Below, one piece after another: positions 1 through 5,778 of a stretch of 5,875 nucleotides of DNA. The notes under the pieces are model-generated. The model searched no databases and was not told the origin of the DNA. It saw only the letters and a list, made by a program, of their open reading frames with translations. The first letter of the stretch is position 1, and each line of letters opens with the position of its first letter. The DNA is from Bacteroidales bacterium (GTDB lineage: Bacteria; Bacteroidota; Bacteroidia; Bacteroidales; UBA7960), in contig SLSG01000264.1 of the NCBI GenBank assembly GCA_007130545.1, positions 1-5,875 on the forward strand, given 5' to 3'. Position numbers and translations under genes: made by a program.

Positions 1-160
1 AGGAAGCGCCGGCAGCGGCCAGGGCATCTGTTCCGATGTACCTTCCGATGATGATGGTATCGACAATATTGTACAATTGCTGGAACACATTGCCCAGCAA
101 CATGGGCAGGGCGAACAGGAAGATCTGCTTTCCGACGGGTCCCTGGCTTAGGTCACGCAT
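1..160 (-). CDS. MATE-family efflux transporter, N-terminal fragment (runs off left edge)
   Basis: The minus strand read from ATG at 160-158 gives 53 codons opening MRDLSQGPVGKQIFLFALPM and continuing with LLGNVFQQLYNIVDTIIIGR, YIG and DALAAAGAS. This is the characteristic start of a MATE (multidrug and toxic compound extrusion) transporter: a short polar head, the first transmembrane helix at about residues 12-34 containing the FQQLYNIVDTIIIG signature, and the small-residue-rich start of helix 2. MATE proteins are 12-helix inner-membrane exporters that use a Na+ or H+ gradient; a full protein is about 450 residues, so roughly 88% lies outside the window. The substrate cannot be inferred. 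It is divergent from the glycosyltransferase gene at 267, so the two need not be functionally related. The ATG choice is supported by the family's usual start a few residues before the GP(V/I) motif. No clear ribosome-binding site is visible. Confidence 0.88.
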   Translation of the reverse strand, partial: MRDLSQGPVGKQIFLFALPMLLGNVFQQLYNIVDTIIIGRYIGTDALAAAGAS

Positions 161-266
161 GCCAAAATGTTATGAAACTTACAACAGCCTGGCGGGGGAA
201 AAGTTTCTCAAAATAATCTTACATTTGCTTTTAGTCGGAGCAAATGATCACCAACCGGTAGCCGCC
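161..266. other. Divergent intergenic region between the MATE gene and the glycosyltransferase operon
   Basis: This stretch of about 106 bases separates two divergently transcribed genes and must hold promoters for both. On the plus strand there is a perfect match to the Bacteroidota -7 element at 220-227. On the minus strand TAAGTTTC (181 back to 174) is a 7/8 match to the same element, but no matching -33 element is evident, so the MATE promoter is not located with confidence. No operator-like palindrome, riboswitch or small gene was recognised. Confidence 0.6.
220..227 (+). promoter_or_regulatory. Putative -7 promoter element for the glycosyltransferase/heptose operon
   Basis: TACATTTG is an exact match to the TAnnTTTG -7 consensus of the Bacteroidota primary sigma factor. 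A good -33 TTTG is not seen at the expected spacing; the only T-rich candidate, around 203-206, is too close. If used, transcription would start near 233-235, giving a leader of about 33 bases before the ATG at 267. That supports 267 as the start of the first gene over in-frame starts further upstream. An eight-base match can occur by chance. Confidence 0.4.
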
Positions 267-1202
267 ATGGATATTTCTGTCGTTGTGCCCCTGTTCAATG
301 AGGAGGAATCCTTGCCTGAGCTTACCGCCTGGATCGACCGGGTGATGAAAGAGAACGGACTGGCTTATGAGCTGATCCTGGTGGATGATGGCAGCAGAGA
401 CGGATCCTGGAAAACCATCGAAGCCCTTTCCGGACAGTTCCCGGCAATCAGGGGATTCCGTTTCCGGCGAAACTACGGCAAATCGGCCGCCCTGCATACG
501 GGCTTCAGAAATGCCTCCGGGGAGGTGGTCATCACGATGGACGCCGACCTGCAGGACAGCCCCGATGAGATCCCTGCATTGTATAAAATGATCCGGGAAG
601 AGGGCTATGACCTGGTCAGCGGATGGAAGAAAGTACGGCACGACCCGCTCTCAAAAACCCTGCCCACCCGCTTGTTCAACTGGGCCACCAGGTGCGCCAC
701 CGGGATCCGCTTGCATGATTTTAATTGCGGACTAAAGGCTTATCGGCTGGCGGTGGTGAAAAGCATAGAGGTCTATGGGGAAATGCACCGGTATATCCCG
801 GTCATGGCCAAATGGGCCGGCTTTACGCACATTGGGGAAAAGGTGGTGGCACACCAGAAACGGAAATACGGGAAGACGAAATTCGGACTGGAACGGTTCC
901 TGAACGGGTTTCTGGACCTGATCTCCATCAGCTTTGTCACAAGGTTCGGAAGAAAACCCATGCACCTGTTTGGTTTGCTGGGGACCCTGTTGTTTCTGGC
1001 CGGTTTCGTGATAGCGCTCTACCTGGCCTATGGTAAATTCTTCATGATGGAGTACCGAATGACCGAAAGGCCTTTGTTTTACTTTGGACTGCTGGCCATG
1101 GTGCTGGGTACCCAGCTTTTTTTGGCCGGTTTTCTGGGGGAATTGATTTCCCGTTCTGCACCTGACCGAAACAATTATCAAATCGAAAAAACCTGCGGCT
1201 GA
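267..1202 (+). CDS. GtrB/DPM1-like family 2 glycosyltransferase with two C-terminal membrane helices
   Basis: This 311-residue protein starts MDISVVVPLFNEEESLPEL, a classic GT2 opening. The GT-A catalytic domain fills about residues 1-220: VDDGS at 39-43 (nucleotide binding), DADLQD at 92-97 (metal-binding DxD region), HDFNCGLKAYR at 150-160 and RKYGKTKFG at 199-207, all typical of the polyprenyl-phosphate glycosyltransferase branch (GtrB, ArnC, DPM1-like). Two hydrophobic helices follow at about 232-256 and 270-293, the usual GtrB membrane anchor. Family members transfer a sugar from a nucleotide donor to polyprenyl phosphate on the cytoplasmic face; the sugar here is unknown. The frame stays open upstream to position 36, but those residues do not resemble the family and overlap the divergent MATE gene, so ATG 267 is preferred even without a Shine-Dalgarno sequence. 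It is the first gene of the operon, and the next starts one base after its stop. Confidence 0.9.
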   Translation: MDISVVVPLFNEEESLPELTAWIDRVMKENGLAYELILVDDGSRDGSWKTIEALSGQFPAIRGFRFRRNYGKSAALHTGFRNASGEVVITMDADLQDSPDEIPALYKMIREEGYDLVSGWKKVRHDPLSKTLPTRLFNWATRCATGIRLHDFNCGLKAYRLAVVKSIEVYGEMHRYIPVMAKWAGFTHIGEKVVAHQKRKYGKTKFGLERFLNGFLDLISISFVTRFGRKPMHLFGLLGTLLFLAGFVIALYLAYGKFFMMEYRMTERPLFYFGLLAMVLGTQLFLAGFLGELISRSAPDRNNYQIEKTCG

Positions 1203-1203
1203 A

Positions 1204-2361
1204 TTGGCAAAAATCGTGATACTCGGTCCGGCCCACCCTCTGCGAGGCGGGGGCATGTCTACCTTCAACGAGCGTCTGGCACGGGCATTTCAGGACCAGG
1301 GACACCAGGTGGTGATTTATACCTTTTCGCTGCAGTACCCCGGGTTTCTTTTTCCCGGCAAAACCCAGTATTCAGAAGAATCTCCTCCCGCAGACCTGGA
1401 TATCAGGGTCAGGCTGAACAGCATCAACCCTTTGAATTGGTATGGAGTCGGACGTGAACTCCGTAGGATGAAGCCCGACCTGCTGGTGATCCGTTACTGG
1501 CTGCCGTTTATGGCGCCCTGCCTTGGTACGGTTGCCGCTCAGGTCAGGAAGAACGGTCATACCCGGGTGGTTGCTATCACCGACAATATCGTTCCCCATG
1601 AAAAACGGCCCGGAGACAGTATGTTGACCCGTTTTTTTATTCGTCGGATGCATGGGTTCGTGACCATGTCGGAAGCCGTGGGAAAGGACCTGCAGGCATT
1701 TGGTATACCTGAATCGGAAATTGGTTTTTGCCCCCATCCGTTGTACGACAACTTTGGCCCGCGCAAACCAAAAGCAGTGGCCAGGGAGGAACTGGGGCCC
1801 GAAATCCGGGACCTTGCCCCGGATGCGCTGCTGGTCCTGTTTTTTGGATTCATCAGACCCTACAAGGGACTGGACCTGCTGCTGGAAGCCATGGCTGATT
1901 CCCGTCTGAAGAAAATGCCGGTAAAGCTGCTGGTGGCCGGGGAGTTTTACAGCCAGCCGGAACCCTACTATAAGCTGGCAGATTCCCTGGGCTTGACTGA
2001 CCGCATCATCTGGCATACCGATTTTATCGCAGACCATCTGGTTGGAAGTTATTTCTGTGCCGCCGACCTGGTGGCCCAGCCATATAAAACCGCCACCCAA
2101 AGCGGAGTGACCCAGGTGGCCTATCATTTCGAGGTGCCTATGCTGGTGACTGCGGTTGGCGGATTGCCTGAAATGGTCCCGCATATGAAGGCGGGCTATG
2201 TCGTAGATCCCGATCCCACAGCGATTGCGGATGCCATCGTGGATTATTTCAGTAGCAACCGGGGACCTGCGATGCGGGAGCAACTAAAACACGAAAAAAA
2301 GCGTTTTTCCTGGGAGCGCTTTACAACCGCCCTGATGGAGAAGGGCAGTATAAATCCATGA
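1204..2361 (+). CDS. GT-B fold glycosyltransferase, GT4-like, with TTG start
   Basis: This protein has 385 residues if the TTG at 1204 is used. The start MAKIVILGPAHPLRGGGMSTFNERLA carries the N-terminal beta strand and glycine-rich loop expected of a GT-B glycosyltransferase. The first ATG (1255, residue 18) would remove that strand, so TTG is preferred. The C-terminal donor-binding domain shows FGFIRPYKGLDLLLEA (214-229), LLVAGEFY (242-249), the acceptor/donor loop TQSGV (298-302) and GGLPEMV (319-325), in the order expected for GT4 enzymes. The first glutamate of the usual E-x7-E motif is not in its canonical context; TQSGV occupies that region. There is no signal peptide or membrane segment, so it is probably cytoplasmic or peripheral to the inner membrane. 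Donor and acceptor are unknown. It lies one base after the preceding stop and four bases before gmhA, consistent with a surface-glycan operon. Confidence 0.85.
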   Translation: MAKIVILGPAHPLRGGGMSTFNERLARAFQDQGHQVVIYTFSLQYPGFLFPGKTQYSEESPPADLDIRVRLNSINPLNWYGVGRELRRMKPDLLVIRYWLPFMAPCLGTVAAQVRKNGHTRVVAITDNIVPHEKRPGDSMLTRFFIRRMHGFVTMSEAVGKDLQAFGIPESEIGFCPHPLYDNFGPRKPKAVAREELGPEIRDLAPDALLVLFFGFIRPYKGLDLLLEAMADSRLKKMPVKLLVAGEFYSQPEPYYKLADSLGLTDRIIWHTDFIADHLVGSYFCAADLVAQPYKTATQSGVTQVAYHFEVPMLVTAVGGLPEMVPHMKAGYVVDPDPTAIADAIVDYFSSNRGPAMREQLKHEKKRFSWERFTTALMEKGSINP

Positions 2362-2365
2362 TTTT

Positions 2366-2938
2366 ATGGAAATCAGAAAACAGATTGAGGAAGCCATTGC
2401 GCTGAAAAAAAAGGTGCTGTCAGACGATCAGATCATGGATGCCATGGAGCAGACCATACAGGTCATCGTGGCGGCATACCAACAAGGGGGCAAAGTGCTT
2501 TTTTGCGGCAACGGGGGCAGCGCGGCGGATGCCCAGCACCTGGCCTCTGAACTTTCCGGCCGTTTCTATTTTGACCGCGCCCCATTGAATGCAGAAGCGC
2601 TACATGTGAATACTTCATTTCTGACCGCTACGGCCAATGATTATTCCTTTGAGATGGTGTATCAGCGAATGACCAGGGCACTGGGCAGGGAAGGGGATGT
2701 ACTGGTGGCTTTGTCCACTTCGGGGAAGTCCCCAAACATTCTTCGGGCGCTGGAAGCAGGGCGGGAGATTGGAATGACGACCATCGGACTGACCGGAGGG
2801 GACGGAGGGGAAATGCAGGGTTTATGCGATATCCTGATAAGGGTGCCTTCCAGGGATACGCCCAGGATACAGGAAGTGCATATTTTAATCGGACATATTG
2901 TGTGTGAACAGGTGGAGGCGCTGATGTTCAATAAATAA
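2366..2938 (+). CDS. gmhA: D-sedoheptulose-7-phosphate isomerase GmhA
   Basis: GmhA converts D-sedoheptulose 7-phosphate to D-glycero-D-manno-heptose 7-phosphate, the first committed step of activated-heptose synthesis in the cytoplasm. The 190-residue length matches the family. A single SIS domain spans most of the protein: FCGNGGSAADAQH (46-58) and STSGKSPN (117-124) form the phosphosugar-binding loops. The zinc/catalytic set known from characterised GmhA enzymes is preserved in identity and spacing: H58 and E62 (four apart) and Q169 and H177 (eight apart, within QEVHILIGH). No key residue is missing, so it should be active. ATG 2366 lies four bases after the previous stop; an ATG at 2358 is out of frame. 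Its neighbour downstream is a GmhB-like phosphatase, supporting a heptose role, though the kinase and nucleotidyltransferase steps are absent here. Confidence 0.95.
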   Translation: MEIRKQIEEAIALKKKVLSDDQIMDAMEQTIQVIVAAYQQGGKVLFCGNGGSAADAQHLASELSGRFYFDRAPLNAEALHVNTSFLTATANDYSFEMVYQRMTRALGREGDVLVALSTSGKSPNILRALEAGREIGMTTIGLTGGDGGEMQGLCDILIRVPSRDTPRIQEVHILIGHIVCEQVEALMFNK

Positions 2939-2965
2939 TTCAGCCCTCCCAAAGAAAATACTTAA

Positions 2966-3574
2966 ATGCCAACTACCGGAAAATCCTTCAGAGCAGGGAC
3001 AGCGAAACGCCATGTGCTTTCCGGCGGTATGGTGAATCGTCGTTGGACCCTATTTCTGGACCGGGACGGGGTGCTGAATGAGCGTCCCATAAATGATTAT
3101 GTGAAGGGTTTGTCAGATTTCGTCTGGAAGGAGGGAGCCCTGGAGGGCCTTGCCGGTTTGTCACAAATATTCGGTACGATCGTGGTGGTGACCAACCAGC
3201 AGGGCATCGGGAAAGGCTTGATGACAGCAGACGACCTGGAATTGATTCACAAAAAGATGCTTCAGGAAGCAAATGAAGCCGGGGGCCGGATCGACAAGGT
3301 GTATTATTGCGGGGAGCTGGCCAGTACCCGGAGCTTTTATCGCAAGCCCGCGGTGGGCATGGGGCTTCTGGCGAGGAAGGATTTTCCGCAGATCTGCTTT
3401 TCCCACAGCGTAATGGTCGGGGATACCCTCTCTGATATGCGTTTTGGGAAAAGGCTCAAAATGCATACGGTCCTGATTGGCAGTGACCTGTCTCTGGCCA
3501 GGGAATACCCCCGCATGGTGGATCTGGGGTTTGCCGATCTTAACGGGTTTTTACATTATTTACAAAAAGTATAG
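2966..3574 (+). CDS. gmhB: HAD-IIIA phosphatase, GmhB-like (heptose bisphosphate phosphatase), reduced zinc loop
   Basis: This protein has 202 residues from ATG 2966, or 181 from the in-frame ATG 3029. The HAD motifs are complete: FLDRDGVLNERP with nucleophile D32 and acid/base D34 (I), VVVTNQQGIGKG with T76 (II), RKP with K127 (III) and VGDTLSDM with D153 and D157 (IV). FLDRDGVLN and TNQQGIG are typical of GmhB, which removes the 1- or 7-phosphate from heptose bisphosphate, and adjacency to gmhA agrees. However, the loop before RKP reads YYCGELASTRSFYRKP: one cysteine (C115) is present, but the His and the Cys-x-Cys pair of the zinc site of E. coli GmhB are absent and the loop is shorter. 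It may be a zinc-independent GmhB or a related sugar phosphatase. The first 21 residues are not family-like, so the start may be 3029; 2966 leaves the shorter gap (27 bases) and an A-rich leader. Confidence 0.78.
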   Translation: MPTTGKSFRAGTAKRHVLSGGMVNRRWTLFLDRDGVLNERPINDYVKGLSDFVWKEGALEGLAGLSQIFGTIVVVTNQQGIGKGLMTADDLELIHKKMLQEANEAGGRIDKVYYCGELASTRSFYRKPAVGMGLLARKDFPQICFSHSVMVGDTLSDMRFGKRLKMHTVLIGSDLSLAREYPRMVDLGFADLNGFLHYLQKV

Positions 3575-3584
3575 GCCGGAAGCA

Positions 3585-5324
3585 ATGCGTTTTAAAAGGA
3601 TAATTATACACCAGTTTCTTATTGTTAGCTGCTTTCTGTCCTGGACGACCACTGGAGTCGCCAGTAGCACCTCCGCCAGCACCCCCGACTCCGCCAGCAC
3701 CCCCATCACCCCCATCACCAGCAGTACCTCCGCCTATCCACCCCTGTATTACTGGGTAAGCTTCACAGACAAGACCGGCACTCCCTTCTCACTGACGCGG
3801 CCGGATGAATTTCTTTCTTCCCGCTCCATTGAAAGACGCATTCGTCAGGGCATTCCCCTTGACGAGGCAGACCTGCCTGTCAACCCGGCTTATGTAGATG
3901 GCCTTTTGAGCGATACAACCGTTGTGGTTTATTATGTGAGCCGCTGGATGAACGGGGCCCTGGTGAGGGCACCCAACGAGCATTCCATTAGCCGGGTAGG
4001 CCAGTTGCCTTTTGTGGAGAGTACCATGGAAGTCAAACCGGATCTGACCGGCGCACAGGCCCAATCTCCTTTTTCAACGAAATTTAGTGGTATTCAGGGG
4101 GTGGAAGGATTTGTCGGACCGGATTACGGGGATTCACGGCAACAGATCGAACAGCTCAACGGTCAATACTTGCATGCCATGGATTTTGTCGGACAAGGAA
4201 TGCACATTGCCGTGCTGGATGCAGGCTTCCTGAATGTGGACCAGCTATGGACGTTCGAAAGCATGCGGACAGAAGGCAGGTTGCTGGGCGTGAGGGATTT
4301 CGTTGATCTGCAGGGAGATCCATTCAGGGGCCATCCCCATGGGATGTCGGTGCTTTCGGTAATGGCGGCCGACAGCCCCGGACAATTGATGGGGACAGCT
4401 CCCGGGGCCTCGTACTGGCTGCTAAGGACGGAAGATGGCAGCAGCGAATACATTATCGAAGAGTATAACTGGCTTGCCGCTGTGGAATTTGCGGACAGCG
4501 CAGGGGTGGACATCATCAATTCTTCCTTGGGCTATACCCGTTTTGACGATCCGGAACAGGACCATACATATGAATCGCTTGACGGACAAACGACCGTGGT
4601 GAGCAGGGCGGCAAACATGGCATTTGAAAGGGGCATGTTGGTGGTAAACAGCGCAGGGAATTACGGGGCGCAGGACTGGCGATATATTGGTGCCCCTGCC
4701 GATGCTCCCGGTGCACTGGCCGTGGGGGCCGTGACAGCGGAAGGGATACGTACAGACTGGAGCTCGGTGGGCCCGTCATCCGACGGAAGGCTCAAGCCGG
4801 ATGTGATGGCCAAGGGGCAGCAGGTGGGTGCGATAAATGCATTCAATGGAACTTCAATGGTGAATGGTACCTCGTTTTCATCCCCCCTGGTTGCCGGTAT
4901 GGCAGCATGCCTGTGGCAGAAGTACCCCATGCTGGGTGCAGCCGATATCAAAATGGTCATAAAGAGGAGTGCCAGCAAATTCGGGTCTCCTGATAATTTG
5001 ATGGGCCAAGGGATCCCGGATTTCAGAAAGGCGTCGAAAATCCTTGAGGCTTTGGATGGGCAACAAAGCGTGATGATTCTGCCCAATCCATTGCAGACCC
5101 ATTCAAGCATAGAATTTATTTCGGATGTGTCTGACAGAGTGGATGTCTATATGGTAAACATGAAAGGGGAGGTGGTTTACCAGGTGACGGACCTGCAGGT
5201 TTTTGAAGGGTTCAACGGACTGCGTCCCTTTTCGGGTATATCCCATCTGCCTGCTGGCGTTTATCTGGTACGTCTTGCCTCAGTCCGACTCAACGAGCTG
5301 CTTAAAGTCATGATTGTGGATTGA
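3585..5324 (+). CDS. Secreted subtilisin-like (S8) serine peptidase with type IX secretion C-terminal domain
   Basis: This is a 579-residue exported endopeptidase. Residues 1-26 form a signal peptide with a likely cleavage after GVA (24-26). A Ser/Thr/Pro-rich linker follows (27-50), then a prodomain-like segment (about 52-165) with YYWVSFTDK, FLSSRSIERRIRQGI and DLPVNPAYV, a pattern common in Bacteroidota S8 peptidases. The catalytic domain (about 185-490) has Asp212 in AVLDAGF, His252 in HPHGMSVLS, oxyanion Asn359 in NSAGN and Ser430 in NGTSFSSP, so the triad is complete. The end (about 498-579) matches a Por/T9SS type A sorting domain: ILPNP, a beta-rich middle, LPAGVYLVRL and the terminal LLKVMIVD. 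It is therefore expected to cross the outer membrane by T9SS and be anchored or released. ATG 3585 is chosen because it opens the signal peptide; the longer frame from 3477 overlaps the previous gene. The gap to that gene is 10 bases. The substrate is unknown. Confidence 0.92.
   Translation: MRFKRIIIHQFLIVSCFLSWTTTGVASSTSASTPDSASTPITPITSSTSAYPPLYYWVSFTDKTGTPFSLTRPDEFLSSRSIERRIRQGIPLDEADLPVNPAYVDGLLSDTTVVVYYVSRWMNGALVRAPNEHSISRVGQLPFVESTMEVKPDLTGAQAQSPFSTKFSGIQGVEGFVGPDYGDSRQQIEQLNGQYLHAMDFVGQGMHIAVLDAGFLNVDQLWTFESMRTEGRLLGVRDFVDLQGDPFRGHPHGMSVLSVMAADSPGQLMGTAPGASYWLLRTEDGSSEYIIEEYNWLAAVEFADSAGVDIINSSLGYTRFDDPEQDHTYESLDGQTTVVSRAANMAFERGMLVVNSAGNYGAQDWRYIGAPADAPGALAVGAVTAEGIRTDWSSVGPSSDGRLKPDVMAKGQQVGAINAFNGTSMVNGTSFSSPLVAGMAACLWQKYPMLGAADIKMVIKRSASKFGSPDNLMGQGIPDFRKASKILEALDGQQSVMILPNPLQTHSSIEFISDVSDRVDVYMVNMKGEVVYQVTDLQVFEGFNGLRPFSGISHLPAGVYLVRLASVRLNELLKVMIVD
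3660..3735 (+). repeat. Short tandem repeats encoding a Ser/Thr/Pro linker
   Basis: Within the peptidase gene, CTCCGCCAGCACCCCC occurs at 3671-3686 and again at 3689-3704 (period 18, six codons). ACCCCCATC is then tandem at 3699-3707 and 3708-3716 (period 9, three codons). All periods are multiples of three, so copy-number change would lengthen or shorten the linker without a frameshift. The encoded stretch (about residues 26-50) lies between the signal peptide and the prodomain. It is made almost only of S, T, A, P, I and D, as expected of a flexible spacer. Confidence 0.8.
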
Positions 5325-5375
5325 TTCTCTGTCATCTACGATTAAATCCCAGCAAAAATACCTTTCCCAGAAGCG

Positions 5376-5395
5376 CCTGCCCGTATCAGGGCAGG
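5376..5395. repeat. GC-rich hairpin (7-bp perfect stem), REP-like or transcription stop
   Basis: CCTGCCC (5376-5382) and GGGCAGG (5389-5395) are perfectly complementary around a six-base loop GTATCA, 52 bases after the peptidase stop codon. There is no T-run directly after it on the plus strand, so it is not a canonical intrinsic terminator. On the minus strand the nearest T-run (complement of AAAAA at 5354-5358) is about 17 bases past the stem. It could slow exonucleases at the mRNA end, or be one copy of a dispersed palindromic repeat; similar CCTGCC/GGCAGG palindromes occur in multiple copies in some Bacteroidota genomes. Confidence 0.5.
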
Positions 5396-5437
5396 AGGGT
5401 ACATCAAACCAAAGCATCCTCGTGAAGATATGCATAA

Positions 5438-5477
5438 ACACAATCATTGATTGCTCAACGCTTATCATTGATTGTGT
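5438..5477. repeat. Two near-palindromic direct repeats 21 bp apart, bounded by a 9-bp inverted repeat
   Basis: ATCATTGATTG occurs at 5443-5453 and 5464-5474, a spacing of 21 bases (two helical turns). The first copy sits in CAATCATTGATTG (5441-5453), a palindrome of CAATCA and TGATTG about a single T. The outer edges also form an inverted repeat: ACACAATCA (5438-5446) with TGATTGTGT (5469-5477). Same-face dyads look like a double operator; alternatively the outer arms could form a stem in RNA. No adjacent gene is in place to show which. Confidence 0.55.
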
Positions 5478-5587
5478 AACACCAAATTGTTGAAGAACAC
5501 CGCTAATTGCTTGCATAGGCTTAGGGATAGGGTGGAGGATCTTATTTAGTGAGTGCTGACCTGCATATACCCAGGTTTCATTGCATG

Positions 5588-5767
5588 CGTTCACAAAAAT
5601 AAACACTAATTTACTGTTTACCTACGTAAACAATATCGCTTGTTTACAGACGGAAACAAATGGTTACACAGTTAAACATATTATTGTTATACAATACTAA
5701 TGAGTGCATTACACATAAGTAAACAGTTCACATTACTATACACTAATATTGTTTACAAACCTAAACA
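5588..5767. repeat. Cluster of 18-bp imperfect palindromes, TGTTTAC-N4-GTAAACA
   Basis: Taking TGTTTAC-N4-GTAAACA as the model, box 5615-5632 matches 14/14 arm positions. Boxes 5641-5658 (right arm GGAAACA) and 5750-5767 (right arm CTAAACA) match 13/14, and 5661-5678 (TGGTTAC, TTAAACA) matches 12/14. Weaker boxes with the same geometry are 5588-5605 (11/14), 5708-5725 (10/14, right arm perfect) and 5725-5742 (10/14). Four-base spacers differ (CTAC, AGAC, ACAG, AAAC) while the arms are kept, which is what a dimeric DNA-binding protein would select. Start-to-start spacings of the four best are 26, 20 and 89 bases, with the weaker boxes partly filling the long gap. The binding protein is not identified. 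The arms share TGTTT and AAACA ends with the ParB site parS, but spacing and centre differ. Confidence 0.65.
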
Positions 5768-5778
5768 TCATGTATTTG
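5749..5778 (+). promoter_or_regulatory. Possible promoter overlapped by the last palindromic box
   Basis: TTG at 5749-5751 and TGTATTTG at 5771-5778 are separated by exactly 19 bases. This resembles the Bacteroidota -33/-7 arrangement, with one mismatch in the -7 element (G for A at its second base). The palindrome at 5750-5767 overlaps the -33 element and fills most of the spacer, the expected place for a repressor site. It would drive a plus-strand gene to the right of the window. AT-rich DNA gives such matches easily. Confidence 0.25.

Noticed and set aside
36..266. In-frame upstream extension of the GT2 glycosyltransferase
   Set aside because: The extra 77 residues have no family similarity, and part is the antisense of the MATE coding region. 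The protein from 267 begins exactly where GT2 proteins usually do, and a promoter-like element lies at 220-227.
1372..2283. Long minus-strand open frame (303 codons) opposite the GT4-like gene
   Set aside because: It lies entirely antisense to a gene with clear GT-B motifs, and its translation (rich in H, Q and G) has no recognisable domain; this is the usual antisense shadow of a coding region with biased codon use.
3477..3584. Upstream extension of the peptidase reading frame into the phosphatase gene
   Set aside because: It would overlap the preceding gene by about 100 bases and place the signal peptide internally. Starting at 3585 gives a proper N-terminal signal sequence.
3585..3635. 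Possible lipoprotein signal (LIVSC, cysteine at residue 16) in the peptidase
   Set aside because: The position before Cys is Ser and the hydrophobic stretch continues past it to a good signal peptidase I site (GVA, 24-26). T9SS cargo normally uses signal peptidase I, so lipidation is less likely though not ruled out.
4840..4887. Apparent duplication NGTS-MV-NGTS around the catalytic serine of the peptidase
   Set aside because: Only four residues repeat, the underlying codons differ (GGAACTTCA, GGTACCTCG), and the segment before the catalytic serine is variable in S8 enzymes. Only the second copy is in the NGTSFSSP context.
5280..5606. Minus-strand open frame of 108 codons overlapping the end of the peptidase gene
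   Set aside because: It has no recognisable domain, its 3' end runs antisense into the peptidase coding sequence, and its internal similarity (QSMI repeated) simply reflects the DNA direct repeats at 5443-5474. A decayed gene or repeat element cannot be excluded without a database search.
5588..5767. CRISPR array or ParB parS site as an explanation for the palindrome cluster
   Set aside because: Repeat units are 18 bp, degenerate and only 17-27 bases apart, leaving no spacer of CRISPR length. The parS sequence is a 16-bp palindrome with a CACGTG centre, which none of these boxes has.
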